DNA from: Bradyrhizobium yuanmingense
Lineage (GTDB): Bacteria > Pseudomonadota > Alphaproteobacteria > Rhizobiales > Xanthobacteraceae
Direction: 5' to 3'
Length of the DNA: 64,000 bases
Assembly: GCF_900094575.1 (NCBI RefSeq)
Contig: NZ_FMAE01000005.1
Coordinates: 364,092-428,091, forward strand
Positions 33,102 to 43,152 of this stretch are shown piece after piece. A program made the translations under genes and the position numbers. The notes under the pieces were generated by a model. That model made no database searches. It saw only the letters and a list, made by a program, of their open reading frames with translations, and was not told where the DNA came from. Each line of letters opens with the position of its first letter. The stretch's first letter is position 1.

Positions 33102-34190
33102 TCAGGTGATCGCGATCGGGCAGCCATTGCTGCCGGTCGCGCCTTTGATCGGCGATGGCGTGAAGCAGTAGACGAACTGGTACTTCTTGTCGGCAATCAA
33201 CTCGTCGAAGATCAGGTTCTCGTGGTTGAGAATGCCGTGCTTGGTCTGCAATTCGGAATGAACCGCGAAAGCGAGAGACTTGTCGGGATTGGGCACCACT
33301 TCGACCGCCCAAGTGTCGGCCGCAGTCAGCGCGAGATCCTTCTCGATGATCCACTTCGCGGCATCGAGGCCGATCCCAGGCTCGCCGCTATTGTAGCGAT
33401 CATTGTTCTTCATCCACAGGGAGCCCCAGCCGGTGTGGAACATGATCGCATCGCCTGGCTTGATGTCGCTCTCCGCGATGCTTTGCTTCGCTAGCGCCGC
33501 CTTGATATCGGCTGAGGTGATCTCTTGGCCCGCATCCATCATGCCGCCCTTCAGCGCGACCATATCGATCAGGTGGGCGCGTGTGAACAGCGGCTTGAGC
33601 TTCTCGGTGCCAAGCTTCTTCAGGCCGTAGGCGTCGCCGATCTCAGCGGCAGTGAAGCCGTTGTAGAAGCGCATCTCGCTCTTGTCGCCGTCCTTGCCCA
33701 ACTGGATACCGATATGGCCGAGTCCGTCGAATTGTGTGCCGGTCTGGCCGATTTCGGTGGCGAGAAACTCGTCGTGATAGACGAGCTTGTTGTCGCCGAA
33801 CGGGCCGCCAGTCGGCCCGCCGGGAATGCGCAACGAGAATGCGCGGGCGCCGAACAACGGCATGCCTTGCTCGTAAACGCGGCCGATCTTGTAGATCTTG
33901 CCATCCTTGATCCACTTCACGGCATCGAGAACCTTCGCCGGCGTGATATGGTTCGACGCGCCAGCCTCGTCGTCCTTGCCCCATTTCGAGGGCCACCAAG
34001 GCTTGTCCACGCCCTTTGGCATCGCCGGGGTTTGGGCTTGGGCCGCGGTGATCGGTGCAAGTGAGAACTTGCCGTGCATCGCACCTGCGAATGCCGCCCC
34101 AGCCGCACCAGCAAGGCCTGCCGTGCGGAGCAAGGTCCGCCGATCGGTCGCCGCACCGCCCTTCTCTTCATCGCCTTTGGTATCGTCCAT
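33102..34190 (-). CDS. Tat-exported cyclase-family (kynurenine formamidase-like) hydrolase
   Basis: A 362-residue protein of the metal-dependent cyclase family (kynurenine formamidase/isatin hydrolase fold). A twin-arginine signal (DRRTLLRTAGLAGAAGAAFAGA) directs it to the periplasm. The metal-binding region is GQTGTQFDGLGHIG, a variant of the HxGTHxDxxxH motif, with MFHTGWGS later. The start at 34190 has GGGAGGAAACG upstream; the frame to 34355 has no support. It is divergent from a CobW GTPase gene. The natural substrate is unknown; ring amides or lactones are typical. Confidence 0.85.
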   Translation of the reverse strand: MDDTKGDEEKGGAATDRRTLLRTAGLAGAAGAAFAGAMHGKFSLAPITAAQAQTPAMPKGVDKPWWPSKWGKDDEAGASNHITPAKVLDAVKWIKDGKIYKIGRVYEQGMPLFGARAFSLRIPGGPTGGPFGDNKLVYHDEFLATEIGQTGTQFDGLGHIGIQLGKDGDKSEMRFYNGFTAAEIGDAYGLKKLGTEKLKPLFTRAHLIDMVALKGGMMDAGQEITSADIKAALAKQSIAESDIKPGDAIMFHTGWGSLWMKNNDRYNSGEPGIGLDAAKWIIEKDLALTAADTWAVEVVPNPDKSLAFAVHSELQTKHGILNHENLIFDELIADKKYQFVYCFTPSPIKGATGSNGCPIAIT

Positions 34191-34306
34191 CGTTTCCTCC
34201 CGGGGTGTGCCCGCTGAGATCGGGCTTAAGATCCTGTTTTCGGAATGCTCGTCCTCCATTAGGCTGTTGTCCAGCGACAAAAATAAGACCAGGGTTGAGG
34301 ACGCCG

Positions 34307-35380
34307 ATGAGCCTGTTCGAGAGCGACAAATCCGCCGAGCGGATTCCGGTGTCACTGATCACCGGCTTTCTTGGCAGCGGCAAGACGACACTGCTCAACC
34401 GCCTGCTGCGCCATGACGCGATGAAGGACAGCGCCGTCGTCATCAATGAATATGGCGAGGTCAGCCTCGACCACCTCCTCGTGGAACGCGTGGACGGCGA
34501 GGTCGCCGTGCTCGCGAGCGGTTGTATTTGCTGCACTATTCGCAGCGATCTGGAAGAGACCCTGCGCGCGCTGCTGGTGCGCCGCGATCGTGGCGAGGTA
34601 CCGCCGTTCCGCAGGATTTTGGTCGAGACAACGGGGTTGGCTGACCCCGCTCCCATCGCTCAGCTGCTGCTGAACAACCCCTTGGTGTCGCATTTCCTTC
34701 GGCTAGACACCGTGGTGACCACCGTCGACGCGGTCAATGCAGCGCGGCAGCTCGACCGCCAATACGAGGCGGTGAAGCAGGTCGCGCTCGCTGACCGGCT
34801 GCTGATCACCAAGCGCGATTTGGTCAACGATACTGACGCACTGGACTTGCGGCTTCGTCGGCTCAATCCCAGCGCCAGGATCGAGAACGTGGCGCATGGC
34901 GAGGTCGATCCGGCTCAACTGTTCGGCGCCGCCCTCATTGACCCCGAAAAGAAGACAGCCGATATCGAGCGCTGGCTCAACGAGCAGGCGTTCGCCGACG
35001 TCGCCAAGGCTGCACATGAGAGCGGCCACCATCATGATGACGGTCATGCCCATCACGAGCATCATAGCCACGATGCCTCGATCCTTAACTTCATGATCGC
35101 ATTCGACGATCCCCTTGACTGGATGGCCGTATCGCGCTGGCTCGCGCATCTGCGCGCCACCCGGGGCGAGGACCTCTTGCGGGTCAAGGGCATCTTGAAT
35201 CTTCGCGATGAAGAGACGCCGGTCGCGGTTCATGGCGTCCACCACGTCTTCCATCCGCCGGTGGCGCTTGCAAAATGGCCCCATGCTGCCGACCGCCGTT
35301 CGCGCATCGTGTTCATCACCCGTGGCATTACGCGTCACGAGGTGCTTGACCTCTGGCAGGAGGCCTACGCGAGCGCCTGA
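34307..35380 (+). CDS. CobW/COG0523 GTPase with His-rich loop
   Basis: A 357-residue metal-trafficking GTPase. Walker A is GFLGSGKTTLLNRLL, the CxCC metal motif is SGCICCTIRSD, Walker B is ETTGLADPAP and the base motif is TKRD. A histidine/aspartate-rich stretch (HHHDDGHAHHEHHSHD) near residues 244-259 links the G domain to the CobW C-terminal domain and should bind zinc, cobalt or nickel. I start at 34307, with GAGG upstream. It is divergent from the Tat cyclase-family hydrolase, a metal enzyme it might serve (inference). No Zur box was recognised. Confidence 0.92.
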   Translation: MSLFESDKSAERIPVSLITGFLGSGKTTLLNRLLRHDAMKDSAVVINEYGEVSLDHLLVERVDGEVAVLASGCICCTIRSDLEETLRALLVRRDRGEVPPFRRILVETTGLADPAPIAQLLLNNPLVSHFLRLDTVVTTVDAVNAARQLDRQYEAVKQVALADRLLITKRDLVNDTDALDLRLRRLNPSARIENVAHGEVDPAQLFGAALIDPEKKTADIERWLNEQAFADVAKAAHESGHHHDDGHAHHEHHSHDASILNFMIAFDDPLDWMAVSRWLAHLRATRGEDLLRVKGILNLRDEETPVAVHGVHHVFHPPVALAKWPHAADRRSRIVFITRGITRHEVLDLWQEAYASA

Positions 35381-35437
35381 GCGCCACAAGGACTGCTTGC
35401 GAAGCTTTTTGAGAGGGCGCTTCGTCCGGACGCGGCC

Positions 35438-36646
35438 TCAGACGCGGGCGTCTGACGGCGCCCGCTGCTTGAGCAGCCGCGCGCAGACGAGGCCGAGCAG
35501 CACCATGATCGCGGCGCTCGAAGACAGGGTCGCCATCTTGCCGGCATGCTGAAGCCCGAAGCCATAGGCGAGCGGTCCCACCGTCTGTCCCATGAAGAAG
35601 AAGAACGAATGCAGCGACATTGCCGTGGCGCGCGCCTCGACCGAGAGCTCGCTGGCGAAGACCTGGAGACAGCCATGGGCGATGTAGAAGCCCCAGCCCA
35701 TCACGACGAGATTCAGCGCCTGCACTTCCCAGCGTGGACCGAAGGCGACGGCGATGAGCTGTGAGGCCACCAGCGTCATCCCTGCGATCATCATGCCCTT
35801 CACGCCGAGCCAAGGCAGCAGGCGCGACACCGTCAGCGTGTAGACCAGGCCGCCGACCGCAAAGCCGGCGATGACGATGCCGGCGATCGATAGCGAGGTC
35901 TGGCCGAGCTCGAACAGGAACGAAGCGATGTAAGGAAACAGCCCGAGCACGCAGCAGCCTTCGATGAACACAGCCGAATAGCAGACATAGGCATTCGGGT
36001 TGGTGAAGATAGTGCGATAGCCGGCCTTCAACGCCGACAGGCTCGTCTTCGGCGGATGCTTGACCTTGGCGCCACGAAAGCCGGCCGCGACCGCGATCGA
36101 TGCGATGATCACCAGGACACCGAGCACCGCCAGCACGCCGCGCCAGCCGAGGAAATCACCGATCAGGCCTGAGGCCGAGGCGCCGAGCAGATTGCCCGTC
36201 ATGGCGCCGGCGAGCGTGCGGCTGATCGCAACCTGGCGTTTCTCGGGACCGACGAGATCGCTGGTCAGACTGAGCGCCACCGGAAATACGCCGCCGGAGC
36301 CGATGCCCGCGAGGATGCGAGTTGCGAACAGAACCGAGAACGACGGCGAGAATGCGCCCAGGATGTTCGCGAAGCCGAGCAGCGCGAGGCAGCCGATCAT
36401 CAGCCGGGTCTTGCCGAACAGGTCGGCGGCGGCCCCGATGATCGGCTGGATGATCGAGAAGGTGAAGGCGAACACCGCGGCAAAGCCCGCGGCGGTCGCG
36501 ATGCTGACGCCAAAATCCTCGGCGACGTGCGGCAGCACCGGATCGAGTGCACGGGCCGATAAGGCAGCGGCGAAGCTTGCGCCTGAGATGACGTAAAGCG
36601 CCGTCGGCAAGCCGTGATCTTGCGGCCGCGCCTCGCTCTGCTGCAT
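35438..36646 (-). CDS. MFS transporter overlapping kdsA
   Basis: A 402-residue major facilitator with about twelve transmembrane helices; DLFGKTRLMIGCLALLGF is the loop 2-3 signature region (DxxGxxR). It resembles drug or sugar efflux proteins of the AraJ/YdhP class. Its ATG overlaps the kdsA stop as TGATG, so it is translationally coupled to kdsA. The upstream frame to 37177 is a shadow of kdsA. Substrate unknown; coupling does not prove a Kdo-related role. Confidence 0.87.
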   Translation of the reverse strand: MQQSEARPQDHGLPTALYVISGASFAAALSARALDPVLPHVAEDFGVSIATAAGFAAVFAFTFSIIQPIIGAAADLFGKTRLMIGCLALLGFANILGAFSPSFSVLFATRILAGIGSGGVFPVALSLTSDLVGPEKRQVAISRTLAGAMTGNLLGASASGLIGDFLGWRGVLAVLGVLVIIASIAVAAGFRGAKVKHPPKTSLSALKAGYRTIFTNPNAYVCYSAVFIEGCCVLGLFPYIASFLFELGQTSLSIAGIVIAGFAVGGLVYTLTVSRLLPWLGVKGMMIAGMTLVASQLIAVAFGPRWEVQALNLVVMGWGFYIAHGCLQVFASELSVEARATAMSLHSFFFFMGQTVGPLAYGFGLQHAGKMATLSSSAAIMVLLGLVCARLLKQRAPSDARV

Positions 36647-37494
36647 CAGCGCGGATTCTTTGCCAGCGCGTCGAACGCCATCAGCCGGGCGATGAGCCCC
36701 TCGAAGTCGCGCAGCGGTACCATGTTGGGACCGTCGGACGGCGCGCGATCGGGATCGGGATGGGTCTCGATGAAGACGCCGGCAACGCCGACCGCGACAG
36801 CTGCACGCGCCAGCACCGGGACGAATTCGCGCTCGCCGCCCGAGGACGTCCCCTTCCCGCCCGGCTGCTGCACCGAATGGGTGGCGTCGAAGATCACGGG
36901 CGCGCCGGTGGTGCGCGCCAGGATCGGCAGCGCGCGCATGTCGGAGACGAGCGTGTTGTAGCCGAAGGACGCACCGCGCTCGGTGACGAGCACGTTGGCA
37001 TTGCCAGCGCTCGTGATCTTGGTCACGACATTGGCCATGTCCCAGGGTGCCAGGAACTGACCTTTCTTGACGTTGACGACCTTGCCGGTCGCGGCCGCCG
37101 CCAGCAGCAGATCGGTCTGCCGGCACAGAAAGGCTGGAATCTGCAGGATGTCCACAGCCTGCGCCACCTCGGCGCATTGCGTGGCTTCGTGCACGTCGGT
37201 CAGAACAGGCAAGCCGAGCGAGGATCGGATTTCCGCGAAGATCGGCAGCGACTGCGCAAGACCCAGCCCGCGCGCCGCCGCCGCGCTGGTGCGGTTGGCC
37301 TTGTCGAACGAGGTCTTGTAGACGAGGCCGATGTTCAGCCGCGCGGCGATCTCCTTCAGCGCGGAGGCGACCTCCAGCGCATGCTGGCGGCTCTCGAGCT
37401 GGCAGGGCCCGGCAATGACCGAGATCGGCAAATCATTGCCGAATTTGACCCTGCCGATGGTGACGACCGGCGCCGCTGAATTCGAAGAGCTCAA
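36646..37494 (-). CDS. kdsA: 3-deoxy-8-phosphooctulonate synthase
   Basis: A 282-residue KDO-8-phosphate synthase joining phosphoenolpyruvate and arabinose-5-phosphate for lipopolysaccharide inner core. Recognised by IAGPCQLESRQHALE, YKTSFDKANRTS, TDVHEATQCAEVAQAVDILQIPAFLCRQTDLL, GQFLAPWDMANV and FDATHSVQQPGG. The active site is complete. It is followed by the overlapping MFS gene. Position between pyrG and eno is as usual in alphaproteobacteria, though separated here by accessory genes. Confidence 0.95.
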   Translation of the reverse strand: MSSSNSAAPVVTIGRVKFGNDLPISVIAGPCQLESRQHALEVASALKEIAARLNIGLVYKTSFDKANRTSAAAARGLGLAQSLPIFAEIRSSLGLPVLTDVHEATQCAEVAQAVDILQIPAFLCRQTDLLLAAAATGKVVNVKKGQFLAPWDMANVVTKITSAGNANVLVTERGASFGYNTLVSDMRALPILARTTGAPVIFDATHSVQQPGGKGTSSGGEREFVPVLARAAVAVGVAGVFIETHPDPDRAPSDGPNMVPLRDFEGLIARLMAFDALAKNPR

Positions 37495-37608
37495 GGCAAA
37501 TTCCCTCGTTTCGGCGCGACCATAGCCGGCATGAGGGTCGGATCAACCCTCTTCCGCCCGGACGGTCCGAATATCAGGGTTGCGCCAGGGTTCCCTGTCC
37601 GCTGCCTG

Positions 37609-37935
37609 CTACTTCACCGCCGAGAAGGCGGTCGGCGCCAGGATCTGGCTGACGATGTCGGCGACGATCTGGCCGTCGGCTTCGCTCTCGGCGCGCGCCT
37701 TCATCCAGTCCGGATCGGTCATGAACGCGCCCCACTTCTTCTCGCGCTCGGCAAGCGAGTCCCAGGCGAGGAAATAGGTCAGCTCCTGGTTGGATTCGCC
37801 GATCAGGGTGGTGAAGAACCCGGCCTGCTTGATGCCATGCTTCTCCCAGATCTTCAGCGTGGCGGTCTCGAACCGCTTGAGCAATGCCGGTAGGCGGCCG
37901 GGCACGCAACGATAGACGCGCATTTCGTAGATCAT
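37609..37935 (-). CDS. NIPSNAP family protein
   Basis: A 108-residue protein of the NIPSNAP (dimeric alpha/beta barrel) family. It begins MIYEMRVYRCVPGRLPALLKRF and has GFFTTLIGESNQELTYFLAWDSLAERE and WGAFMTDPDWMKAR, all typical. Small soluble protein, function unclear; relatives occur as stand-alone genes. GGGAGGGAGCAAGA precedes the ATG at 37935, which I prefer to the upstream open frame to 38016. Confidence 0.88.
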   Translation of the reverse strand: MIYEMRVYRCVPGRLPALLKRFETATLKIWEKHGIKQAGFFTTLIGESNQELTYFLAWDSLAEREKKWGAFMTDPDWMKARAESEADGQIVADIVSQILAPTAFSAVK

Positions 37936-38150
37936 TCTTGCTCCCTCCCTGACAGGAGCGGCGGTTATACCCGCTGGCCACAACTCTGTCTTGAGCCTCA
38001 CCCGGGGCCCCCTCATGGCGTTCCGTGCATAGCTCGATAGCGCGGGGCCGGCGCTCTTGATAATGTGCAGGCTCGGTCAGGGCGCATCAGCCGCCGACGG
38101 CCCGAGAGCAATCGGCAAAACGACCGAAGCGATCAAAGGGGGCGAAGGCA

Positions 38151-39809
38151 ATGACCTATTTTGATCTCGGACCCTACAGCCGCAAAATCACCACGACTTC
38201 GCCCGATGCGCAGCTCTGGTTTGACCGAGGGCTCAACTGGGTGTTCGGATTCAACCACGGCGAGGCGATCAAATGTTTTCGCAAGGCGCTCGAGTTCGAT
38301 AGCAGCTGCGCGATGGCGCATTGGGGCATCGGCTACGCCGCGGGTCCCAACTACAACCTGCCCTGGGTCCGCTATGACGCACAAGGCCGTCAATTGGCGC
38401 TGGCGGGATCATACGATGCGACGCAGGACGCCCGCGCGCAGGCGGAGAGGGCGAGCCCGGTCGAGCAAGCGCTGATCCGCGCCTTGTCGGCGCGCTATCC
38501 GCAGCGTGAAGCGATCGAGGACATGGCGCCGTGGGACAAGGCCTTCACGCGAGAGATGCGAAAGGTCTTCGCCACGTATCCCGAAGATCTCGAGGTCCGA
38601 GCCATCTTTGCCGAATCGATCATGAACGAGACGCCGTGGCTGATGTGGGACCTTGAGTCTGGAGAACCCACCAAGGGCGCTGGCACCGAGGAATGCAGGG
38701 CCGTGCTCGAACAAGCTTTCGATCGATGGCCGGCTGCGTGGAATCATCCGGGGCTGCTCCATCTCTACGTCCACCTCATGGAGATGTCGCCCTTCCCGCA
38801 AAAGGCGATGCGGGCTGGGGACCGGCTGCGCGGGATCGCCCCCGATAGCGGCCATCTGATCCACATGCCGACGCATCTCGACGTGCTGTGCGGGCAGTAC
38901 AACGACGTCCTGCTCTACAATCAGAAGGCGCTGGCGACCGACCGCAGATTCCTCGCTTATTCGGACGATCCGGGTGTCTACCTGGTCTATGTCATCCACA
39001 ACTTCCACTTCGCCATCTACGGCGCGATGTTCCTGGGTCAATACGCCCCCGCTATCGCAGCGGCCGAGGAACTCATTGCCACCGTGCCCGAGCCAGTGCT
39101 GCGCATTCAATCGCCCCCCATGGCGGACTTCCTGGAAGGCTACTTGACGATGAAGCAGCACGTTCTCGTGCGTTTCGGCAAATGGCACGACATCATTGCC
39201 CAACAGCTGCCGGAGGATCGCGAGCTATACTGCTCCGTGACGGCAATGATCCACTACGCCAAGGCGGTGGCTCATTCAGCGCTTGGCCACGTCACTGAGG
39301 CCGAAACCGAGAAAGCGTTGTTCGCTCAGGCGAAGACACGCGTGCCGGAGAGCCGGCTCGTGCACAACAACAAGGTCGTCGCCCTGCTCGGCGTGGCCGA
39401 AGCCATGTTGAATGGCGAACTGGAATATCGCAAAGCCAATTACGACTTCGCGTTCGCGGAGCTGCGCAGATCGGTCGCGCTCAGCGACGCCTTGCCCTAT
39501 GACGAGCCGTGGGGATGGATGCAGCCACCGCGTCACGCACTCGGCGCGCTGCTGCTGGAGCAGGGACGGATCGAGGAAGCCGAGGCAGTGTACCGTTCCG
39601 ATCTCGGCCTCGATGGAAAGCTGAGCCGGGCCTGCCAGCATCCCGACAATCTGTGGTCGCTTCACGGCTTGCACGAATGTCTCATGCGGCGTGGCGACAG
39701 CGCCGAGAGGCCGCTGATCAAGCAGCGACTTGACCTCGCCCAGTCGCGCGCGGAGGTGCCGATCAAGGCATCTTGCTTCTGCCGCAGGATGGACATCGCG
39801 GCCGCGTAG
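38151..39809 (+). CDS. TPR-repeat protein
   Basis: A 552-residue soluble protein built of TPR-like helical pairs: EAIKCFRKALEFDSSCAMAHWGIGYA near the start, later LAALPYD-type repeats and GRIEEAEAVYRSDLGLDGKLS near the end. There is no signal peptide. Between are helical segments with WDKAFTREMRKVF and HLIHMPTHLDVLCGQY; HxxTHxD is reminiscent of metal sites but I would not assign one. No partner gene is near. It resembles bacterial TPR proteins of unknown function. AAAGGGGGCGAAGGCA precedes the ATG. Confidence 0.8.
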   Translation: MTYFDLGPYSRKITTTSPDAQLWFDRGLNWVFGFNHGEAIKCFRKALEFDSSCAMAHWGIGYAAGPNYNLPWVRYDAQGRQLALAGSYDATQDARAQAERASPVEQALIRALSARYPQREAIEDMAPWDKAFTREMRKVFATYPEDLEVRAIFAESIMNETPWLMWDLESGEPTKGAGTEECRAVLEQAFDRWPAAWNHPGLLHLYVHLMEMSPFPQKAMRAGDRLRGIAPDSGHLIHMPTHLDVLCGQYNDVLLYNQKALATDRRFLAYSDDPGVYLVYVIHNFHFAIYGAMFLGQYAPAIAAAEELIATVPEPVLRIQSPPMADFLEGYLTMKQHVLVRFGKWHDIIAQQLPEDRELYCSVTAMIHYAKAVAHSALGHVTEAETEKALFAQAKTRVPESRLVHNNKVVALLGVAEAMLNGELEYRKANYDFAFAELRRSVALSDALPYDEPWGWMQPPRHALGALLLEQGRIEEAEAVYRSDLGLDGKLSRACQHPDNLWSLHGLHECLMRRGDSAERPLIKQRLDLAQSRAEVPIKASCFCRRMDIAAA

Positions 39810-39851
39810 CCGGACGTGCGAGCAAGACTTTGTCAGGGCAGACCGAGCCGG

Positions 39852-41483
<1,632 letters not shown>

Positions 41484-41506
41484 GGGACTTAACCTCTAAT
41501 CCCCTA

Positions 41507-41534
41507 AATACGATTCGCCAAAGCGATTCGTATT
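41507..41534. promoter_or_regulatory. Hairpin in the pyrG leader
   Basis: On the minus strand AATACGAATCGC pairs with GCGAATCGTATT around a TTTG loop, with one mismatch, starting 24 bases before pyrG. It may terminate secG transcripts or tune pyrG expression. No function is established. Confidence 0.4.
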
Positions 41535-41649
41535 CCGCCCCAAAGATTTTGCGGGCCTGTGGGTGAGCCGAAACGAAGAGTGATGACAGTGCCTTGATGG
41601 GGATTGTTGATGCAGGACGGTAGCCACCGCCCTGCATGGCCCCCCTGCT

Positions 41650-42033
41650 TTATTGCGAGCGCGGCACCTGAGGACCGGTCGGAGCCGGCGCCTGCTGCTG
41701 CTCGTCGGCCTTCTTCAGCGAATCCAGGATGCCGCCCGAGGTCGGCGGCGCGATGGGCGACCCGCCGGCCGGCTGGGTCTGCGAGGGCTGGCCGATGATC
41801 GACGACGGCTTGCGGTCGTAACCGGCATACCAGGACAGGAACAGGCTGGTGAGGAAGAAGCCGACGGCCAGGATCGCGGTGGTCCGCGTCAGAAGGTTCG
41901 CCGTGCCGCGGCTCGACATGAAGCCCGCGCCGCCGCCCATGCCGAGGCCGCCGCCTTCCGACTTCTGGAGCAGGACGGCACCGATCATGACGGCGACGAT
42001 CATGAGGTGGATGACGATGACAACGGTCTGCAT
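41650..42033 (-). CDS. secG: Preprotein translocase subunit SecG
   Basis: A 127-residue membrane subunit of the SecYEG channel. Two transmembrane helices are seen, TVVIVIHLMIVAVMIGAVLL and AILAVGFFLTSLFLSWY. The conserved cytosolic loop LLQKSEGGGLGMGGGAGFMSSRGTAN lies between them. A Pro/Gln-rich C-terminal tail of about 50 residues is common in this group. It lies between tpiA and pyrG on the same strand. Confidence 0.95.
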   Translation of the reverse strand: MQTVVIVIHLMIVAVMIGAVLLQKSEGGGLGMGGGAGFMSSRGTANLLTRTTAILAVGFFLTSLFLSWYAGYDRKPSSIIGQPSQTQPAGGSPIAPPTSGGILDSLKKADEQQQAPAPTGPQVPRSQ

Positions 42034-42116
42034 GATATCCTTCCGTCACAAGCTGGCGGCGCCTGACGGCGGCCGATCGCGCTTCGCGGGTTTTCCTGAA
42101 GTTGCGCGGTGTTACA

Positions 42117-42147
42117 CGATCGGAGGTGGCATTGCCACCCCCGATCG
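42117..42147. terminator. Hairpin between tpiA and secG
   Basis: CGATCGG-AGGTGGCATTGCCACC-CCCGATCG forms a long imperfect stem 27 bases after the tpiA stop. There is no T-run in the minus direction, so it may be a processing or attenuation site rather than a full terminator. Confidence 0.4.
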
Positions 42148-42173
42148 GGCCCGGTCCCGCGGTTTGGACTTAG

Positions 42174-42929
42174 CTAGGGGCAGCCCTTAGCGATCGCAAG
42201 GAAATCGGCCGCCTTCAGGCTGGCACCGCCGACCAGAGCCCCGTTGACGTTCTTCACCGCCATCAGTTCGGCCGCGTTCGAGGGCTTGACCGAGCCGCCG
42301 TAGAGGATTCGCATCTTCGCGCCCTCAGCCTTGAACCTGATGGTCAGGAGTTCCCGGATAAACCCATGAATCTGCTCGACATCCTTGGCTGTGGGGGTCA
42401 GCCCGGTGCCGATCGCCCAGACCGGCTCATAGGCCACGACCAGATTGGCCGCCGTCGAGCCCTCTGGCAGCGAGCCGTCGAGCTGGCCGCGCAGGATGTC
42501 CAGGGTCTGGCCGGCGTCGCGCTGGCCCTGCGTTTCGCCGATGCAGACGACCGCAACGGCCCCGGCGCGCCAGGCCGCCTCGGCCTTCTGCCGGATCAGC
42601 GCGTCGCCCTCCCCGTGGTCGGCGCGGCGCTCGGAATGGCCGACGATGATGGCGGTCGCGCCTGCATCGGCGAGCATTTCGGCGGCGATATCGCCGGTGT
42701 GGGCGCCGGAGGCCTTGGAGTGGCAGTCCTGGGCCCCGACCGCGACCTTCTTGCCGCGCGCCTTCTCGGCGAACGCCGCAACCAGGGTCGCCGGCGGGCA
42801 GACCAGCAGGTCGGCCTTGCCAGCCACGTCTGCCGCGCCGTTGAGCATGGCGTCGAATTCAGCAGCCTGGGCTTTCAGGCCGTTCATTTTCCAATTGCCC
42901 GCGATCAGCGGTCGGATGGCGTCGGTCAT
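42174..42929 (-). CDS. tpiA: Triosephosphate isomerase
   Basis: A 251-residue glycolytic isomerase. N-terminal LIAGNWKMNGL supplies the catalytic lysine, the catalytic histidine is in IVGHSERR, and the catalytic glutamate plus loop 6 is AYEPVWAIGTGLTPT. The phosphate-binding end YGGSVKPSNA is also present. Full length. It is divergent from ppiD and leads tpiA-secG-pyrG. Confidence 0.97.
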   Translation of the reverse strand: MTDAIRPLIAGNWKMNGLKAQAAEFDAMLNGAADVAGKADLLVCPPATLVAAFAEKARGKKVAVGAQDCHSKASGAHTGDIAAEMLADAGATAIIVGHSERRADHGEGDALIRQKAEAAWRAGAVAVVCIGETQGQRDAGQTLDILRGQLDGSLPEGSTAANLVVAYEPVWAIGTGLTPTAKDVEQIHGFIRELLTIRFKAEGAKMRILYGGSVKPSNAAELMAVKNVNGALVGGASLKAADFLAIAKGCP

Positions 42930-43152
42930 GTCAATGTCCAGCAGAATGAGGTTTGTTCATGCGCTAGCAGAGGTGCTCCTGCAGTTCCAGAGACCAGAGG
43001 CCCTTTCGCCGCAGCTTCAAGCGGTCGCCCGGGGCGAGGTTGCGGGGGGAAAGCCGCCACTTTATGATGATCTATCAATTTGGTGACGCGCTTTTGCGGA
43101 ATCTGCATTAAGACGCGCTCCGTTCCCCTCCTGACCAAACAAGTTGGACCAA

